From: Nocardiopsis sp. ATB16-24
Lineage (GTDB): Bacteria > Actinomycetota > Actinomycetes > Streptosporangiales > Streptosporangiaceae
Direction: 5' to 3'
Assembly: GCF_030271535.1 (NCBI RefSeq)
Contig: NZ_JASCXJ010000012.1
Coordinates: 62,001 to 126,000 of the forward strand
Length of the DNA stretch: 64,000 nucleotides
The notes under the pieces are model-generated. The model was given only the letters and a program-made list of their open reading frames with translations, did not search any database and was not told the origin of the DNA. Shown in pieces: positions 54,344 through 63,609 of this stretch (positions within the stretch are counted from its first letter, which is position 1; each line of letters opens with the position of its first letter). The position numbers and the translations under genes were made by a program.

Positions 54344-56572
54344 TCAGGAGAACCAGTCCGAGGGGCCGCCGAACGGGCTCCACTCCGGAGCGGCGGTGAG
54401 TCCGATGGACAGGACCAACATGGTCAGCAACAGGACGCCGATGATCACGCCGATGTACACGTACAGGTTGTGGAAGCGCACCCGTTCCACCAGCCAGACC
54501 GCCTGGTGTCTGGCCTCGCGTCCACTGGGCATGATGTAGCTGAGCAGGATCATCACGAAGATGGCGAACGCACCGGTGTAGTTGGCCCCCTCACCAGGCA
54601 CGTCCATGAGGGAGGCGTAGATCATGCCGACCAGGATTCCGGCGAGCAGGTAGACCAGACCGAACCCGACCGTGCGCAACGCCATGCGCCCGAAGGCCCA
54701 GGGGAAACTGAGCGCGACCACCATGGTGTCGGAACTGCGCGGTCCCCGCGTCTGTAGCCGGCGGGCGTGCTCGGCCTTGACCACGTCCAGGGCGCTCAAC
54801 CCGGCGATGAGCACCACACCCAGCAGGACGCCGAACCAGGGGAACCACAGGGCCACCCCGGCCAACAGGACCATGACGGGGACGAGCACCAGCGGATGCA
54901 TCCGCCAGACCTGCTCCTCGTAGTAGTCGTCATGGTCGTCGTACTCACCGGTGTCGCCGCGGAAGTAGTCGCCCACCCGGTCGTTGCTGCCCCGCCTGAA
55001 ACGGCTCAGCCAACCGCCACCACCGCCGTAGTCCTCCTCGTCGAACTCCTGGGTCCGCGTGTGACGACGACCGTCGTCCACGGGCGTGAGGATGTCGGCG
55101 AAGTCGCCCTTGTGCAATGGGGTGTTGAAGAACTGTGTCTGCGGCGCCTGCTGATCCTCCTCGTGCCGGGCCACGGGGTGCCCACCGTGATCGGCCGCGT
55201 CCACGGGGTCCAGCATCATGGTGCCCTGCGGGTCCTCACGCGCGAGCTCCTGGGGCTGGATGAGCCGGGTGCCCTGCGCGTCGTCCGGATCCTCGCCCCC
55301 GCTCACGGGGTCGATCCGCATCGTCCCCTGCGGATCGTACGGATCGTCCGCACCGCCGGGGGTGATCGGCTCGGTCCCCTGGGACCCGCCCGGATCGTCG
55401 GTGGACCCGGGGCCGTCGTGCGGACCGCCCGAGTGGGCGGCGTGGGTCGAGCGTGGGGGATCCTTCGGAAGCGACCAGGAGGCCGCGGCCGGGTCGGCGC
55501 CACCACTGGTGTGGGAGGGCCCCCAGCCCTCGTCTCCTTTGGCGGCGCGGCCGGCGAGGTAACCCATGGCTCCCCCGAGGCCGGCTCCGGCGGCGCCCGC
55601 GGCCGCGGCGCCGCCCAGGCCGCCACCGGCCCCACCCGCCTCGCCACCGCCCCTGGTCCCACCCAGGTGGCCGCCCGCGGCCGGGTTGTAGATGGTGTGG
55701 TTGCCGGTCAGCCCGGTCCGACTCCCCGGGTCCTCGGTCCAGGGCAGGTCGAGATTGAGGCGGCTGGTCTCCTCCACGAGCTCCGCGGCCGTGGGTCGGC
55801 GGGCCATGTCCCGGGAGACGGCGCGGTTGACCAGGGGCCGCAGCGCCTCGTGCATCCCGTCCATGTCGATCTCGCCGTTGAGGATGCGGAAGAAGATGAC
55901 CTCGAAGGAGCCCGCGCCGTAGGGCGGACGTCCGGTGGAGGCGAAGGCGACGGTTCCGCCCCAGGCGTGGATGTCGGTGGCCGGCCCCAGGTCCGTACCC
56001 TCGATGACTTCCGGGGACAGGTAACTGGGCGTACCGACGAACGTACCGGTCTGGGTGAGCTTGGCGCCGTCCACGGCGTGGGCGATACCGAAGTCGATGA
56101 CGATCGGCTCACCGTTGGAGATGATGACGTTGCCGGGTTTGAGGTCGCGGTGGATCACCTCCACCGCGTGGATGTCCTTGATCGCCCGGGCCAGCCCGGT
56201 CACGAACCGCGTGAGCGCGCGACCGCGCAGGGGCCCGTGGTCGGTGACGGTCGCGTCCAGGGTCGGTCCGGGAATGTACTCGGTGACCACCCACGGCAGT
56301 TCGGCCTGGGTGTCCGCCTCGATGACCTCGGCCACGTTGGGACTGTGCACCCGGCGCATGGTCTCGACCTCGCGGGCGAGCCGGGCCCGGGCGATGTGGT
56401 CTCCCGCGACCTCGGGCTTGAGGACCTTCACCGCGACGAACTGCTCGGTCCGGGGGTCCTCGGCCTGGTACACCACGCCCATGCCGCCCTGCCCGATACG
56501 GCGGCGGATCACGTAATGGCCGATGCGCTCCGGCAGCTCCTCGCCCATGGGGAAACCTGCCGACATTGCCAT
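54344..56572 (-). CDS. Membrane serine/threonine protein kinase with QGT-repeat linker and multi-TM C-terminus
   Basis: 742 residues. The kinase domain (18-275) has GQGGMG (28-32 region), Lys49, HRDLKPGN (141-148), DFG (160-162) and SPE, so it is complete. A disordered Gly-rich linker (about 300-550) contains four QGT motifs (398-400, 415-417, 433-435 and 449-451), three inside D-x-QGT-x3-D/P units. TQ sites in QTQFF (479) and RTQEF (507) follow. Five or so TM helices occupy 558-725. The usual PknB single-TM/PASTA layout is absent. The start is ATG 56572; ATG 56566 and 56548 are also possible. Confidence 0.9.
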   Translation of the reverse strand: MAMSAGFPMGEELPERIGHYVIRRRIGQGGMGVVYQAEDPRTEQFVAVKVLKPEVAGDHIARARLAREVETMRRVHSPNVAEVIEADTQAELPWVVTEYIPGPTLDATVTDHGPLRGRALTRFVTGLARAIKDIHAVEVIHRDLKPGNVIISNGEPIVIDFGIAHAVDGAKLTQTGTFVGTPSYLSPEVIEGTDLGPATDIHAWGGTVAFASTGRPPYGAGSFEVIFFRILNGEIDMDGMHEALRPLVNRAVSRDMARRPTAAELVEETSRLNLDLPWTEDPGSRTGLTGNHTIYNPAAGGHLGGTRGGGEAGGAGGGLGGAAAAGAAGAGLGGAMGYLAGRAAKGDEGWGPSHTSGGADPAAASWSLPKDPPRSTHAAHSGGPHDGPGSTDDPGGSQGTEPITPGGADDPYDPQGTMRIDPVSGGEDPDDAQGTRLIQPQELAREDPQGTMMLDPVDAADHGGHPVARHEEDQQAPQTQFFNTPLHKGDFADILTPVDDGRRHTRTQEFDEEDYGGGGGWLSRFRRGSNDRVGDYFRGDTGEYDDHDDYYEEQVWRMHPLVLVPVMVLLAGVALWFPWFGVLLGVVLIAGLSALDVVKAEHARRLQTRGPRSSDTMVVALSFPWAFGRMALRTVGFGLVYLLAGILVGMIYASLMDVPGEGANYTGAFAIFVMILLSYIMPSGREARHQAVWLVERVRFHNLYVYIGVIIGVLLLTMLVLSIGLTAAPEWSPFGGPSDWFS

Positions 56573-56943
56573 CGAGAACTCATCCCCTCAAAAGACCGCA
56601 TACCGCCACGTCCAGCTTATCGGCCGGGGGGATGGGTCAACCTTGGCTTGTGTGGCCCGTGCGGGGCCCGTTCGGTCGCTTCCGCGCCTGCGTGGTACGG
56701 GCCCGGCAGACGCGTACGTGCTCGGAGGACCACCACGAGTATGACGGAAAACTCGGGCACACGGTTCCCCCCTCTTCGCGCGTGGGCCGGCCGGATGCGG
56801 ACGCTCGGGGCTTCCCCTCACGCTACGCGACCCGGCGAAAGCCGTAGAACATCCTGAACGTCACCAAGGCCGGGGGGACGGCGAAAACCACCGCCGCCCC
56901 TCCCACCCCGCTCAACACCCGTGTGAGAGTGTCCTCACCCGGC
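56573..56943. other. Intergenic region upstream of the kinase
   Basis: 371 bp. On the minus strand TTGACC (56640-56635) and TAAGCT (56619-56614) with a 15-nt spacer are a weak promoter candidate for the kinase. No gene is supported. Confidence 0.4.
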
Positions 56944-57741
56944 TCAACGTCCCTCGAAGACGGCCTTGCCGGGGCCCTGCTCGACAAAGCTGCGCATACC
57001 GATCTTCTGGTCCTCGGTCGCGAACAGCCCGGAGAAGTGCACGCGCTCGATCTCCAGACCCGTGTCCAGATCGGTCTCCAGTCCCCGGTCCACGGCCTCC
57101 TTGGCGGCGGCCAACGCCACGGCCGGGCCGTCGGCGTACCGGGCCACCAGCGCCACGGCCTCCCCGTAGACCTCCTCGTCCGGGACGACGTGGTCCACCA
57201 GGCCGATCTCCCGGGCCTCGTCGGCCCTCACGTGCCGACCACTGAAGATCAGCTCCTTGGCCCGCGCCGGACCGATGAGACGCGGCAGGCGTTGTGTCCC
57301 GCCCGCGCCGGGGATCACGCCCAACTGGATCTCGGGGACGCCCAGCTTCGCTCCGGCGCCCGCGACCCGGAAGTCGGCGGCCAGCGCCAACTCCAACCCT
57401 CCGCCCAACGCGTACCCGGTGACCGCCGCCACCACCGGCTTGGGGATCCTCGCCACGAGGGTCAGCGCGTTCTGTAGGTCACGCGCGTACTCGCGCATCT
57501 GAACGGCGGTACGGTCGGCCATCTCCTTGATGTCGGCGCCCGCAACGAAGACGCGCTCTCCTCCGTAGACCACCACGGCCCGGACGTCGGAGTCGGCGGA
57601 CACCCGCCGGGCGGCCTCGGCGATCTCGGCCGTCAACACCGCGTTGAGCGCGTTGACCTTCGGCCGGTCCAGCCGGATCACGGCCACCGCCGCGTGGTCC
57701 GGGTCCCTCTCCACTCGAACGAACTCGCCCACGATCTCCAC
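56944..57741 (-). CDS. Enoyl-CoA hydratase/isomerase family protein
   Basis: 265 residues of a crotonase fold. The oxyanion-hole motif VAGADIKEM lies at 66-74, GYALGGGLELALAADFRV holds Glu117, and GVPEIQLGVIPGAGGTQRLPR carries the catalytic Glu137. Both hydratase glutamates are present, so hydratase activity is likely. Substrate chain length is unknown. The start GTG at 57741 has GAGGAA with 4-5 nt spacing. It is 45 bp after the EcfT gene and may belong to the same transcript. Confidence 0.92.
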   Translation of the reverse strand: MEIVGEFVRVERDPDHAAVAVIRLDRPKVNALNAVLTAEIAEAARRVSADSDVRAVVVYGGERVFVAGADIKEMADRTAVQMREYARDLQNALTLVARIPKPVVAAVTGYALGGGLELALAADFRVAGAGAKLGVPEIQLGVIPGAGGTQRLPRLIGPARAKELIFSGRHVRADEAREIGLVDHVVPDEEVYGEAVALVARYADGPAVALAAAKEAVDRGLETDLDTGLEIERVHFSGLFATEDQKIGMRSFVEQGPGKAVFEGR

Positions 57742-57786
57742 CTCGTTCCTCTCGACTTCAACGTCCGCAACTGCCTACCACCTGTT

Positions 57787-58569
57787 TCAGGAGAAGAGCA
57801 GCACCAGGGTGCCCCATCGGGCCGAAAGCGTGTAGGCCGCGCCAAGGAGCAGGACCGTGCCGACGAGCAGCGCCGTGTCCGCGATCCGCCAGCGGCTCCG
57901 TCTGACCCATGTGCGCGGACCGGTCCCGAAGGCACGGGCGTCCATCGCGGTCGCCAGCAGTGTGCCGGTACGGATGGAGCGCACCAGCAGGGCGAACAGA
58001 CGACCGAAGAACAACGTGACCGCCCGTACCGGGTCGTATCCGGCCTCCAGTCCCCGTGCCCGCCGTGCCAGGGTGATGGTGCGCCACTGGTCCGCGAGCA
58101 ACGGGATGAGACGCAGCGCCGCCAGTACCCCCATGGCGGGTCGTTCGGGGACCTTCAGCCGCTGCACCAGTCCGTCGAACATCTCCGTGGGGTCACTGCT
58201 CACGGCGGCGAGCAGACCCGGCAGGGCGATGGCCAACAGACGCACCGACGCCCCCAGCGCGCCCTCCACCCCGTGTTCGCCGTACACGTAGTTGACCAGA
58301 CCACTGGACAGGCCCATGAGGAGGAAGGGCGTGCCGAGAACGAGCAGAGTGCGCCCGTCGATCCCGCTGAACGGCAGGAGCAGGAGAACGCCCACCAGCA
58401 CCACGCCGCCGGTCACCGCGTCCATGGCCGGGAGGAGACCGACGCTCAGTGTCAGGGCGGCGAGCAGCTTGGCCACGGGGTTGAGCCCGAGCAACCAGTA
58501 GCGGACCCCACCGTCCTCGGGCACGTCCAGCGTCAACATGTCCCCGCCCGAGGCTCGACGCTCAGTCAT
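57787..58569 (-). CDS. ykoC: ECF transporter transmembrane protein EcfT (YkoC-type)
   Basis: 260 residues, 5-6 TM helices. The ATPase-coupling motifs ARRARG and AMDARAFG (Ala-Arg-Gly type) are present in the cytoplasmic loops. EcfT is the shared scaffold of energy-coupling-factor importers. Its start overlaps the stop of the upstream ATPase gene by 8 bp. Downstream 45 bp lies the enoyl-CoA hydratase gene. Confidence 0.92.
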   Translation of the reverse strand: MTERRASGGDMLTLDVPEDGGVRYWLLGLNPVAKLLAALTLSVGLLPAMDAVTGGVVLVGVLLLLPFSGIDGRTLLVLGTPFLLMGLSSGLVNYVYGEHGVEGALGASVRLLAIALPGLLAAVSSDPTEMFDGLVQRLKVPERPAMGVLAALRLIPLLADQWRTITLARRARGLEAGYDPVRAVTLFFGRLFALLVRSIRTGTLLATAMDARAFGTGPRTWVRRSRWRIADTALLVGTVLLLGAAYTLSARWGTLVLLFS

Positions 58570-60142
58570 GGGCCCTCCTGGTCCGGTCCCCCACCGGGGC
58601 CCTCTCCTCGCGATCCCCCTCCCCGGGCACGGCGCGTCCCCCCTCCACGCGTACCCGCACGTCCGCCAGGTGCCGCAGCAGAAGGGCGTCGTGGGTGGCC
58701 ATGACCACGGCCCGCCCCTCCGCTCTCAAAGCCCCCAGCAACTCCACCAACTCGGTCCAGGTACGGGTGTCCTGACCGAAGGTCGGCTCGTCCAACACCA
58801 GCACGTCAGGTGCGTGGGAGGGGCCGGAGCTGAGCGCGGTGGCCACCGACAGCCGTCGCTTCTCCCCTCCCGAGAGGGTGTAGGGGTGCGCGTCCGCCAG
58901 CGGGGTGAGGCGCAGCCGCCACATCAACTCCTCCACCCAGGCGTCGGTCTGGCTCTCGCCCATCCCGGCCCGCCGGGGGGCGAACCTCAGCTCGTCGCGG
59001 ACCGTGGTGGTGACGAACTGGTCCTCGGCGTGCTGGAAGACCGTTCCCACGTGCCGGGCCAACCGCCGGGCCGGCCAGCGCACCAGTGGGCGCCGGTCGG
59101 CCTCCGCCAACGGCCCGTGGGGCAGTACTCGCCCCCGGTGGGGTCGGGACAATCCGGCCAGCATGGTCAACAGCGTGGACTTGCCCGCGCCGTTGGGGCC
59201 GGTCAATGCCGTCGCCGTCCCGGCGCACAGCATGAGGTCCACGTCCTCGAGCACCACACGCCGGGGCGCGGAACGCGCGCCCAGTCGGAAGGGTGTGCGC
59301 GCGGTCACCCCCACGGCCTCCAACCGCGCCCCTCCACCGGGCGCCGCCGACAGGACCGGTTCGGGCTCGCTCCCCGGCACCCACACCCCCCGCGCGGCCA
59401 GCGCACGCCCGTGTTCGGCGAACACGGTGGAGGGGTCACCGTCCGCGGTCACGCCCCCGCCCGGCTCCACGACCACGACCCTGTCCACCAGATCGACCAC
59501 GTCGGCCACACGGTGCTCGACCAGGACCAGGGTCGCCGCGGTCTCGGCGAGCAGGCGCGCGAGAACACCCCGCACGAGTTCGGCCCCCTCCGGGTCGAGG
59601 TTGGCGGTGGGCTCGTCCAACAGCAGCAGGCGCGGGCGCATGGCCAACGTCCCCGCGAGCGCCAGGCGTTGTTTCTCCCCACCCGAGAGCGCGCCGGTGG
59701 AGTGACGGGGCCCGTAGGGGAAACCCACGGCGCGAAGCGCCTCGTGGACACGTGACCGGATCTCCTCCGGGTCCACACCGAGGTTCTCCGGACCGAAGGC
59801 CACGTCGTCGCCCGCGCGCGCCATGATCAGTTGTGTCTCGGGATCCTGGCCGACCAGACCGACCGCGCCCCGACCGCGGTCGGCCGGTTTCCCGTCCACG
59901 AGCAGAGCGCCCTCCTGGTCCCCGCTGATGGCGGCGTCATCACCGGTCAGACCCGCCAGTGCGTGCAACAGGGTGGACTTGCCCGCTCCCGAGGGTCCCA
60001 GCAGCAGTATCCGTTCGCCGGGCTCGATGGTCAGATCCACACCGCGCAGCGCGTACTCCGTGCGCCCGGAGTGCCGCCACCCCCAGCCGGACAGCTCCAC
60101 CCGAGCTCCCGCCGCCCTGTCGCCTTCCCCCGTACCGTTCAC
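58562..60142 (-). CDS. ykoD: ECF transporter ATPase, two fused ABC domains (YkoD-type)
   Basis: 526 residues: two complete ATP-binding domains in one chain. Walker A is GPSGAGKST (49-57) and GPNGAGKST. Signature motifs are LSGGEKQRL and LSGGEKRRL, and Walker B motifs LLLLDEPTANLD and VLVLDEPTFGQD. It corresponds to the EcfA-EcfA' fusion used by thiamine-precursor-type importers. The start GTG at 60142 follows the ykoE stop by 3 bp, and the 3' end overlaps ykoC by 8 bp. Confidence 0.94.
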   Translation of the reverse strand: MNGTGEGDRAAGARVELSGWGWRHSGRTEYALRGVDLTIEPGERILLLGPSGAGKSTLLHALAGLTGDDAAISGDQEGALLVDGKPADRGRGAVGLVGQDPETQLIMARAGDDVAFGPENLGVDPEEIRSRVHEALRAVGFPYGPRHSTGALSGGEKQRLALAGTLAMRPRLLLLDEPTANLDPEGAELVRGVLARLLAETAATLVLVEHRVADVVDLVDRVVVVEPGGGVTADGDPSTVFAEHGRALAARGVWVPGSEPEPVLSAAPGGGARLEAVGVTARTPFRLGARSAPRRVVLEDVDLMLCAGTATALTGPNGAGKSTLLTMLAGLSRPHRGRVLPHGPLAEADRRPLVRWPARRLARHVGTVFQHAEDQFVTTTVRDELRFAPRRAGMGESQTDAWVEELMWRLRLTPLADAHPYTLSGGEKRRLSVATALSSGPSHAPDVLVLDEPTFGQDTRTWTELVELLGALRAEGRAVVMATHDALLLRHLADVRVRVEGGRAVPGEGDREERAPVGDRTRRAHD

Positions 60143-60145
60143 GGA

Positions 60146-60757
60146 TCAGCCCTTCGCCGACGGAAAGGGCGCCAGGGCCCCGGAGCGGGCCAGGGCGGTG
60201 GTGAGCAACCTGCTCCCCACACCCGCGATGAGCGCGGCGCTGATCAGGAGGATGACGCCGTAGACGATCTGGAAGTGGAGCGGCCAGGTGACGTAGTAGA
60301 CCAGGTTGTCGCGAACGGCGGGGGACAGTCCCGCGGCCGCCGCCGCGAGCACGGCGACCCCCATGCCCCAGCGCCGGTAACCGAAGGCGAGGAAGACCAA
60401 CTCGGGCAGGAGACCCTGGAGTGTGCCCTCCAGGAGGACGGTGACCCCCCACTGCGTGCCCAGGATCGCCGACACCGAGGCGGCGGCGACGGAGGTGAGG
60501 AGGGCGGCCCCGGGCTTGCGGATGATCAGTCCTCCGAGGACTCCGGAGATCAACCACATGCCGTAGAGGACGGCCTGTGCGGGTGGGAAGCCCAGGAACA
60601 GCGGGGACGCGACCGACCACACGATGTTCCACAGCCAGAAGACGACGCCGACGGCGACACCGAGGACCGCGGCCACGACGATGTCAACCGTGCGCCAGTT
60701 CCGTAACCGGTCGAGGATCTCCCACCAGAAGCCGGTCCTGGCTGTGTTCTGCTTCAC
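60146..60757 (-). CDS. ykoE: ECF transporter S component, YkoE-type (thiamine precursor binding)
   Basis: 203 residues, 6 TM helices, with WTVDIVV-like first helix (RTVDIVVAAVLGVAVGVVFW) and RRWGMGVAVLAA. YkoE-type S components in Gram-positives take up the pyrimidine moiety (HMP) or related thiamine precursors. A TPP riboswitch lies in its leader, supporting this. The start GTG at 60757 has AAGGGA about eight nt upstream. It is followed by the fused ATPase and EcfT, forming a full importer. Confidence 0.88.
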   Translation of the reverse strand: MKQNTARTGFWWEILDRLRNWRTVDIVVAAVLGVAVGVVFWLWNIVWSVASPLFLGFPPAQAVLYGMWLISGVLGGLIIRKPGAALLTSVAAASVSAILGTQWGVTVLLEGTLQGLLPELVFLAFGYRRWGMGVAVLAAAAAGLSPAVRDNLVYYVTWPLHFQIVYGVILLISAALIAGVGSRLLTTALARSGALAPFPSAKG

Positions 60758-60883
60758 GACTGTGTCCCTTCGCCGGAGATGACGAGGGCCGCACGGCCGA
60801 GAGCGGCACCGAGGGTGTGCGCCGGGCGCGCGGCCGGGGACCTCCCCGGTGCGCGGGAGCACACCGCCGGTGACGGTTCCCAC

Positions 60884-60973
60884 GACTTCCTTCGCTGGCA
60901 TGACCCAGATCAGGTGTGTAAGGGTCTGCGGCCCTGTGCCGCACTCTCAGCGCTCGCGCGCTCCCCTGTCGGT
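60884..60973 (-). promoter_or_regulatory. TPP riboswitch (THI element)
   Basis: On the minus strand the leader carries the conserved core GCTGAGAGTGC and the downstream block ACCTGATCTGGGTCATGCC, the two halves of the TPP aptamer. It ends about 125 bp before ykoE. Thiamine pyrophosphate should shut off expression of the transporter operon; no clear terminator or anti-terminator could be assigned. Confidence 0.93.
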
Positions 60974-60990
60974 TCCTTCCATTATGGGCC

Positions 60991-61026
60991 AACAAAGAAA
61001 GCCGTGGGATGTTCCGTCCCACGGCT
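60991..61026 (-). terminator. Rho-independent terminator of the penicillin-binding protein gene
   Basis: On the minus strand AGCCGTGGGA (61026-61017) pairs with TCCCACGGCT (61009-61000) around a 7-base loop, followed by TTCTTTGTT (61000-60991). It lies about 40 bp past the stop at 61066. Confidence 0.85.
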
Positions 61027-61065
61027 CCCTCCGCCCCGGAGTTCCCAGGGCTCTCCACGGTCTCG

Positions 61066-63609
61066 TCAGGTCCCTCCTTCGCCACCCTCACCGGTCTCTC
61101 CACCGGTACCGCCATCACCGGTGTCGGATCCACCACCGCCGGTGTCACCGCCACCGCCACCGCCGGTGTCACCACCACCGCCGGCACCGTCCTCGCCGGC
61201 ACCACCGTCACCGGTACCGCCACCGTCACCGGTTCCCTCACCGCCACCGCCGGTGCCCCCACCACCGGTACCACCGCCTGTGCCACCGGTGTCGGTACCG
61301 CCTCCGGTACCGGTGTCTCCACCACCGGTGCCACCGCCCGTGTCGGTTCCTCCACCACCACCGGTACCGCCACCGCCGGTGCCGCCACCGCCGTCTCCGG
61401 AACCCGAACCGGAGGATTTACCGGACGGACTGCCATAGGCCTTCGGTGAGGGGGCGAACTTCTCCTCCGGGAGCCCCGCGACGGCCTCGCGCATGGAGGC
61501 CTGCCAGATCGGTCCGGGCAGGGTGGCACCGTAGACGATCCCGTAGTACCGCTCGCCGATGGTCACGCCCTGAAGCGGGTTCTCCTCGCCACCGCGGATG
61601 TCCCCGACCACCACGGTCGAGGCCAGATTGGGCGTGTATCCCGCGAACCACGCGTAGGCGGCGCTGTCGGTCGTACCGGTCTTGCCCGCCGCCGGGCGTC
61701 CGATGTCCAGGCCGTCGGCGGTGCCCCCCTCGAAGGTCTGCTGAAGCAGGTGGTTGACACCGTCGGCGACCTCGGAGTCGATCGCCTCCTTCTCACAGTC
61801 GGTGTCCACCTCGATCTCCTCGGCTCCCTCGCCCTCCGTCCGGATGGAGGCCACCGGAACCGGCTCGCAACGGGTGCCCCGGGCGGCGAAGGTGGCGTAG
61901 GCGCTCGCCAGGGTCAACGGGGACACCTCCTGGTCCCCCAGGGTGAAGGAGTTCCACACGCCCATCTCCTGGCCGTCGGCGCGGTGGACCCCCAGCCGTT
62001 CGGCCATCTCCGCGGTCTCACACAGGCCGACGCGCTTTTGCAACTGGGCGAAGTAGGTGTTCACCGACTGTTTGGTCCCGCTGACCATGTCGTGGCTGCC
62101 ACCGTCGCTCTCGCCGGCGTTGCGCACGTCCCACGAGGCCATCGTGCCGCCCTCGCAGTTGCGCATCCCCTTGACCGACACGGTCTTGGGCGAGGAGAAG
62201 CTGGTGCTGTACTTGAGTCCGGAGTCCAGGGCCGCCGCCAGAGTGAACGGTTTGAACGTCGATCCGGCCTGGAATCCGGAGGAGCCGCCGTCGGCCTGGT
62301 CCACGGACAGGTTGATGGACGTGGTGCCCGGCTCGTCGTCGAAGCCGTAGCCCATGTTCTGGGCCATCGCGCGGACCCGGCCGCTGCCCGGTTCCACGAT
62401 CACCTGGGCGGCGAACTTGGTGGACTCGTCCGCCGGGACGAACCTCTCGATCGCCTCCTTCGAGGCGGCCTGCATGTCGCCGTCCAGCGTGGTGCGCACG
62501 GTGATGCCGCCCTGCTCGATGATCCGGTCGCGCTCTTCCTGGGTATCGGCGAGTTCCTCGGACCCACGCAGCCACCGCATGACGTAGTCGCAAAAGGACG
62601 GGTTCTCGCTGTGGTAGCAGCTGCCCCCGCGTGGGGTCGCGTCCACCGCCAGGTCCGTCGCCTTGTACTCCTCCGCCTCCTGCTCCCGCAGGTGTCCGGT
62701 GGCCGCCATCCGGTCCAGCACCACGTCACGCCGTTCGCGGGCGGCCTCGGGGTTGGTGAGCGGGTCGTAGTACGAGGGCGCGCGCACCAGCCCCACGATC
62801 GTGGCGGCCTGTGCGGGGTCCAGTTCGGAGGCGGGAACGGAGAAGTACCGCCGCGAGGCGATCTCTATCCCGTGCGCTCCCTGTCCGAAGTAGGCGAGGT
62901 TCAGGTAGCCCGCCATGATCTCGTCCTTGGTGAACCGCTCCTCGACCTCGATGGCGTAGCGCAGCTCCTGGATCTTGCGCGCCAGGGTCTGCGCGCTGGC
63001 GCTCTCCACGTCCTCCTCGTCGTCGGCCTGCTCGATGAGGAGGTTCTTCACGTACTGCTGGGTGATGGTCGAGCCGCCCTGGGTGTCCCCCAACGCGGTG
63101 CGCACCGCGGCACGGAACAGACCGCGCAGGTCCAGACCGGAGTGCTCGTAGAAGCGGTCGTCCTCGATCGCCATGAGCGCCGCGGGCACCCAGGGGCTGA
63201 TCTCGTCCAGGGGAACCACGTCGCGCTCGCTCTCGGCGACCTCGGCGATCGGCTCGCCGTCCACGTCGGTGAGCAGGATCCTCTCCGACAAGGGCTGGAC
63301 GTCCAGGTCGCTGGGCAGGGCCATGAAGGCCGCCGCCGAGTCCTTGGCCGCCAGTCCCAGGGCCCCCGCCCACGGCAGCACCATCGCCGCCGTCAGCAGT
63401 CCGGCCACCGCACTGGTCCCCGCCAGACGTCGGGCCGTGTCCTTGCGGGTTCTCTCCGGCGTCGGCCGGGAGAGTCTCTCGCGCAGAACCGTGAGCCACT
63501 GCTCGGGGATCGCGCCCCGCAACCGCCGAAGCGAGGATGCGGCGCGTTCTCCCCTCCCGCGCGGCATCTCGTGCCGCCCGTTCGGCGGGCGCTTGTTCGA
63601 CTCCGTCAC
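61066..63609 (-). CDS. Class A penicillin-binding protein (transglycosylase/transpeptidase) with long Gly/Thr tail
   Basis: 847 residues. A short cytosolic N-terminus and TM lead to the GT51 domain (EDDRFYEHSGLDLRG with the catalytic Glu, GGSTITQQYVKN). The transpeptidase domain has SxxK as GSTFKPF, SVN in KQSVNTYFAQ and KTG in AGKTGTTD, so it should be active. It polymerises and cross-links peptidoglycan outside the membrane. The last about 115 residues are mostly Gly with Thr, Asp and Glu. The start is GTG 63609; ATG 63567 is an alternative. A terminator follows. Confidence 0.95.
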   Translation of the reverse strand: MTESNKRPPNGRHEMPRGRGERAASSLRRLRGAIPEQWLTVLRERLSRPTPERTRKDTARRLAGTSAVAGLLTAAMVLPWAGALGLAAKDSAAAFMALPSDLDVQPLSERILLTDVDGEPIAEVAESERDVVPLDEISPWVPAALMAIEDDRFYEHSGLDLRGLFRAAVRTALGDTQGGSTITQQYVKNLLIEQADDEEDVESASAQTLARKIQELRYAIEVEERFTKDEIMAGYLNLAYFGQGAHGIEIASRRYFSVPASELDPAQAATIVGLVRAPSYYDPLTNPEAARERRDVVLDRMAATGHLREQEAEEYKATDLAVDATPRGGSCYHSENPSFCDYVMRWLRGSEELADTQEERDRIIEQGGITVRTTLDGDMQAASKEAIERFVPADESTKFAAQVIVEPGSGRVRAMAQNMGYGFDDEPGTTSINLSVDQADGGSSGFQAGSTFKPFTLAAALDSGLKYSTSFSSPKTVSVKGMRNCEGGTMASWDVRNAGESDGGSHDMVSGTKQSVNTYFAQLQKRVGLCETAEMAERLGVHRADGQEMGVWNSFTLGDQEVSPLTLASAYATFAARGTRCEPVPVASIRTEGEGAEEIEVDTDCEKEAIDSEVADGVNHLLQQTFEGGTADGLDIGRPAAGKTGTTDSAAYAWFAGYTPNLASTVVVGDIRGGEENPLQGVTIGERYYGIVYGATLPGPIWQASMREAVAGLPEEKFAPSPKAYGSPSGKSSGSGSGDGGGGTGGGGTGGGGGTDTGGGTGGGDTGTGGGTDTGGTGGGTGGGGTGGGGEGTGDGGGTGDGGAGEDGAGGGGDTGGGGGGDTGGGGSDTGDGGTGGETGEGGEGGT
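61075..61400 (-). repeat. Gly/Thr-rich low-complexity DNA encoding the PBP tail
   Basis: Short units coding Gly-Gly-Gly-Thr, Gly-Gly-Asp-Thr and similar are repeated for about 325 bp. The DNA is a run of short ACC/GCC/GGT-type repeats that can slip during replication or sequencing. The tail is predicted disordered and extracellular. Confidence 0.7.
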
